A DNA stretch of 9,180 nucleotides from Bacteroidota bacterium. GTDB lineage: Bacteria > Bacteroidota > Bacteroidia > Flavobacteriales > Flavobacteriaceae. The notes below the pieces were generated by a model that worked only from the letters and a program-made list of their open reading frames with translations, did no database searches and was not told the origin of the DNA. The stretch is from the NCBI GenBank assembly GCA_009936675.1, contig JAACDY010000116.1, forward strand, positions 1-9,180, written 5' to 3'. A program made the translations under genes and the position numbers. This document shows positions 8,214-9,180 of the stretch, one piece after another. Each line of letters begins with the position of its first letter. Within the stretch, counting starts at the first letter, position 1.

Positions 8214-8758
8214 TTAGCGTTCAGAAATTTCCAAAGGTGTCAGAAGAGGGTCTTCCAATAGTCCCGCCTTTAAAATATCCAATGTTGAGGCATCAAAAGG
8301 TTTATAATCCAAACTCACCATATTGATTTCATAAAATATTTTCCACGATTCACCTCTCGCTTCTTTGGCCTTGATTCGGTTGGAGCCCGAGTTGGTCACT
8401 TGAATGCGAAGACTATTTTTCCCTTTTTTCAAATTTTTAATGGTGATTTGATAGGGATTGGACCAAAGGGTACCGAGGTATTGATCGTTCAACCAAACCT
8501 TTGCACTCTCTCTAACATCACCAAGTTGCAATAGCCAAGGGCCACTGTGTTCCATCGGTCTAGTAAATTTAATTTTGTTTTCGGCTGTTCCGGAAAAAGC
8601 TTCCATTTTTTCACCCCATTGAGTCCAAGAGGTTAAGTGCTTTATTTTTTTTGAAAAATCATCATTTGGCCCTCCTTTAATCAATCCGAAATCCCAATTT
8701 CCAGTAATCTTAAACGACTTTTTGGAAGGGCTGTAGTATTGCCATTTTGGCGTGTTTA
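8214..8758 (-). pseudogene. C-terminal remnant of a GH106-like alpha-L-rhamnosidase
   Basis: About 180 codons remain, ending at a TAA (8216-8214). The sequence resembles the C-terminal beta-sandwich end of large GH106-type rhamnosidases: ITGNWDF near the start, LTSWTQW, EAFSGTAENKIKF, then WLLQLGDVRESAKVWLNDQYLGTLW and SLRIQVTNSGSNRI. The catalytic barrel is missing. Upstream codons read NTPKWQYYSPSKKSFK, then the frame meets a stop at 8783-8781, and the DNA from about 8756 rightward encodes a GIY-YIG domain in another frame. No ATG opens the remaining frame; a TTG at 8684 would give 156 residues without the first strands. It is therefore most likely a broken gene, though a truncated binding module cannot be excluded. 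It was probably the first or an early gene of the downstream sulfatase-rhaM-sulfatase operon, 29 nt before it. The GH106 assignment rests on remembered family patterns. Confidence 0.7.
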
Positions 8759-8971
8759 CCCTGTTTTCAAGTGTTTTTCTCTATTGATGGCCTGTTTTTT
8801 TAGCATTAAAAATTCTACATGAATTACTTCCCAAGGTCTGTATCTGACAGTATATCCTTTTTTACTCAAGAAATTATGTGAATAAAAACGTTGTATCAGG
8901 TTTGAGGTATATCCAATGTATATTTTATCAAACTTGGAACTAAATAGTATATATACGACATATCATTTCAT
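8756..8971 (-). pseudogene. decayed GIY-YIG nuclease-domain gene (small excinuclease-C-like family)
   Basis: From the ATG at 8971 the frame reads MK, stop (TGA 8965-8963), then YVVYILFSSKFDKIYIGYTS and NLIQRFYSHN, then YRPWEVIHVEF and INREKHLKTG, ending at TAA 8758-8756. YIL and YIG are the two strand motifs, Arg28 and His32 sit on the following helix, and Glu65 in REKHLK is the expected metal-binding Glu of this small standalone family. The usual C-terminal tail after LKTG is absent, because the DNA switches there to the GH106-like remnant. With a stop at codon 3 and no tail, the gene is probably dead. Such stand-alone GIY-YIG genes are common and often dispersed in Bacteroidota genomes; their cellular role is poorly known. 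Other in-frame starts after the TGA are not obvious. Confidence 0.72.
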
Positions 8972-8981
8972 CTTAAACCAC

Positions 8982-9008
8982 AAAAAACCCTCTTATAATT
9001 AGAGGGTT
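8982..9008 (-). terminator. intrinsic terminator, minus strand
   Basis: A perfect 8-bp stem, AACCCTCT (8986-8993) with AGAGGGTT (9001-9008), encloses a 7-base AT-only loop. On the minus strand the stem runs straight into T residues (six Ts, 8987-8982), the classic rho-independent layout. The plus strand lacks a U-run after the stem. It would stop transcripts arriving from the right, so the GIY-YIG and GH106-like remnants are insulated from upstream read-through. Confidence 0.7.
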
Positions 9009-9035
9009 GTAGTAGATAACTCTATTGAAATATCG

Positions 9036-9058
9036 AACTTAAGTTTTACTCCAAGAGA
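9036..9058. repeat. direct repeat copy 1 (23 bp, partner at 9104-9126)
   Basis: This 23-bp stretch starts with the 10-bp perfect palindrome AACTTAAGTT and ends in CCAAGAGA. It matches 9104-9126 at 22 of 23 positions. Translated on the plus strand it gives NLSFTPRE. Its role is unknown. It may be the trace of a tandem duplication, a binding site, or a fragment of a mobile-element end. Confidence 0.6.
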
Positions 9059-9103
9059 ATTGATTGACACTCATCATATAATGACTCTTATTGTGAAAAG
9101 TTC

Positions 9104-9126
9104 AACTTAAGTTTTACACCAAGAGA
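9104..9126. repeat. direct repeat copy 2 (23 bp, partner at 9036-9058)
   Basis: This copy lies 68 bp to the right of copy 1 and differs at one base. It again carries the AACTTAAGTT palindrome. On the plus strand it encodes NLSFTPRD and continues as FLETILITRTISKD to the window edge, resembling LIDT after copy 1. The 68-bp offset places the two copies in different frames. I recognise no protein family here. Confidence 0.6.
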
Positions 9127-9180
9127 TTTTTTAGAAACAATTTTAATAACAAGGACCATATCAAAAGACAAGAATTTACA

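Noticed and set aside
9089..9180. Minus-strand open stretch ending SLGVKLKLNFSQ, resembling the C-terminus of an outer-membrane beta-barrel protein
   Set aside because: Only about 30 codons are visible, the similarity is limited to a generic barrel-like ending, and most of it falls inside the direct repeat.
1..9180. CRISPR arrays, tRNA or rRNA genes, complete insertion sequences
   Set aside because: I saw no regularly spaced repeats, no cloverleaf-like sequence, no rRNA sequence and no transposase.

Overview
The window looks like part of a polysaccharide utilisation locus (PUL) from a marine Bacteroidota, most likely a flavobacterium or close relative. The base composition is AT-rich. Starts lack Shine-Dalgarno sequences, as is usual in that phylum. 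Two sulfatases carry lipoprotein signal peptides, and the enzyme set (a GH78 rhamnosidase, a GH106-like remnant, two S1 sulfatases and L-rhamnose mutarotase) points to a sulfated, L-rhamnose-containing glycan. Ulvan or rhamnan sulfate are reasonable candidates, but the window holds no polysaccharide lyase, SusC/SusD pair or regulator that would fix the substrate.

Layout. Positions 1-837 (+) are the C-terminal part of a DASS/SLC13-type anion transporter that enters from the left edge. It ends tail-to-tail, overlapping by 12 bp, with an FMN-dependent L-lactate dehydrogenase-like gene (826-1980, -). About 300 bp of AT-rich divergent spacer follows, then a secreted GH78 alpha-L-rhamnosidase (2283-5018, +). 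One base after its stop lies the end of a tight minus-strand operon. In transcription order this is: a remnant resembling the C-terminus of a GH106 alpha-L-rhamnosidase (8758 to 8214), a lipoprotein sulfatase with an unusual active-site signature (8184 to 6748), rhaM (6728 to 6414), and a second lipoprotein sulfatase (6417 to 5020). The last two share an ATGA start/stop overlap.

Right end. The GH106-like gene is broken. At about 8756-8762 its frame gives way abruptly to a decayed GIY-YIG nuclease-domain gene (8971 to 8756, -), which has a stop at codon 3 and no C-terminus. Beyond it are a minus-strand intrinsic terminator (8982-9008) and two near-identical 23-bp direct repeats (9036-9058 and 9104-9126), each containing a 10-bp palindrome. 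The PUL operon therefore appears to have been cut by a rearrangement that removed its promoter-proximal part.

Inferred joint function. The sulfatases remove sulfate esters in the periplasm or at the cell surface, and the rhamnosidase releases L-rhamnose. RhaM interconverts the rhamnose anomers for the intracellular pathway. The L-lactaldehyde arm of rhamnose catabolism gives L-lactate, which the FMN enzyme could oxidise to pyruvate. The DASS transporter could move sulfate or a carboxylate. This chain is inferred from gene content; only the family assignments rest on motifs seen here.
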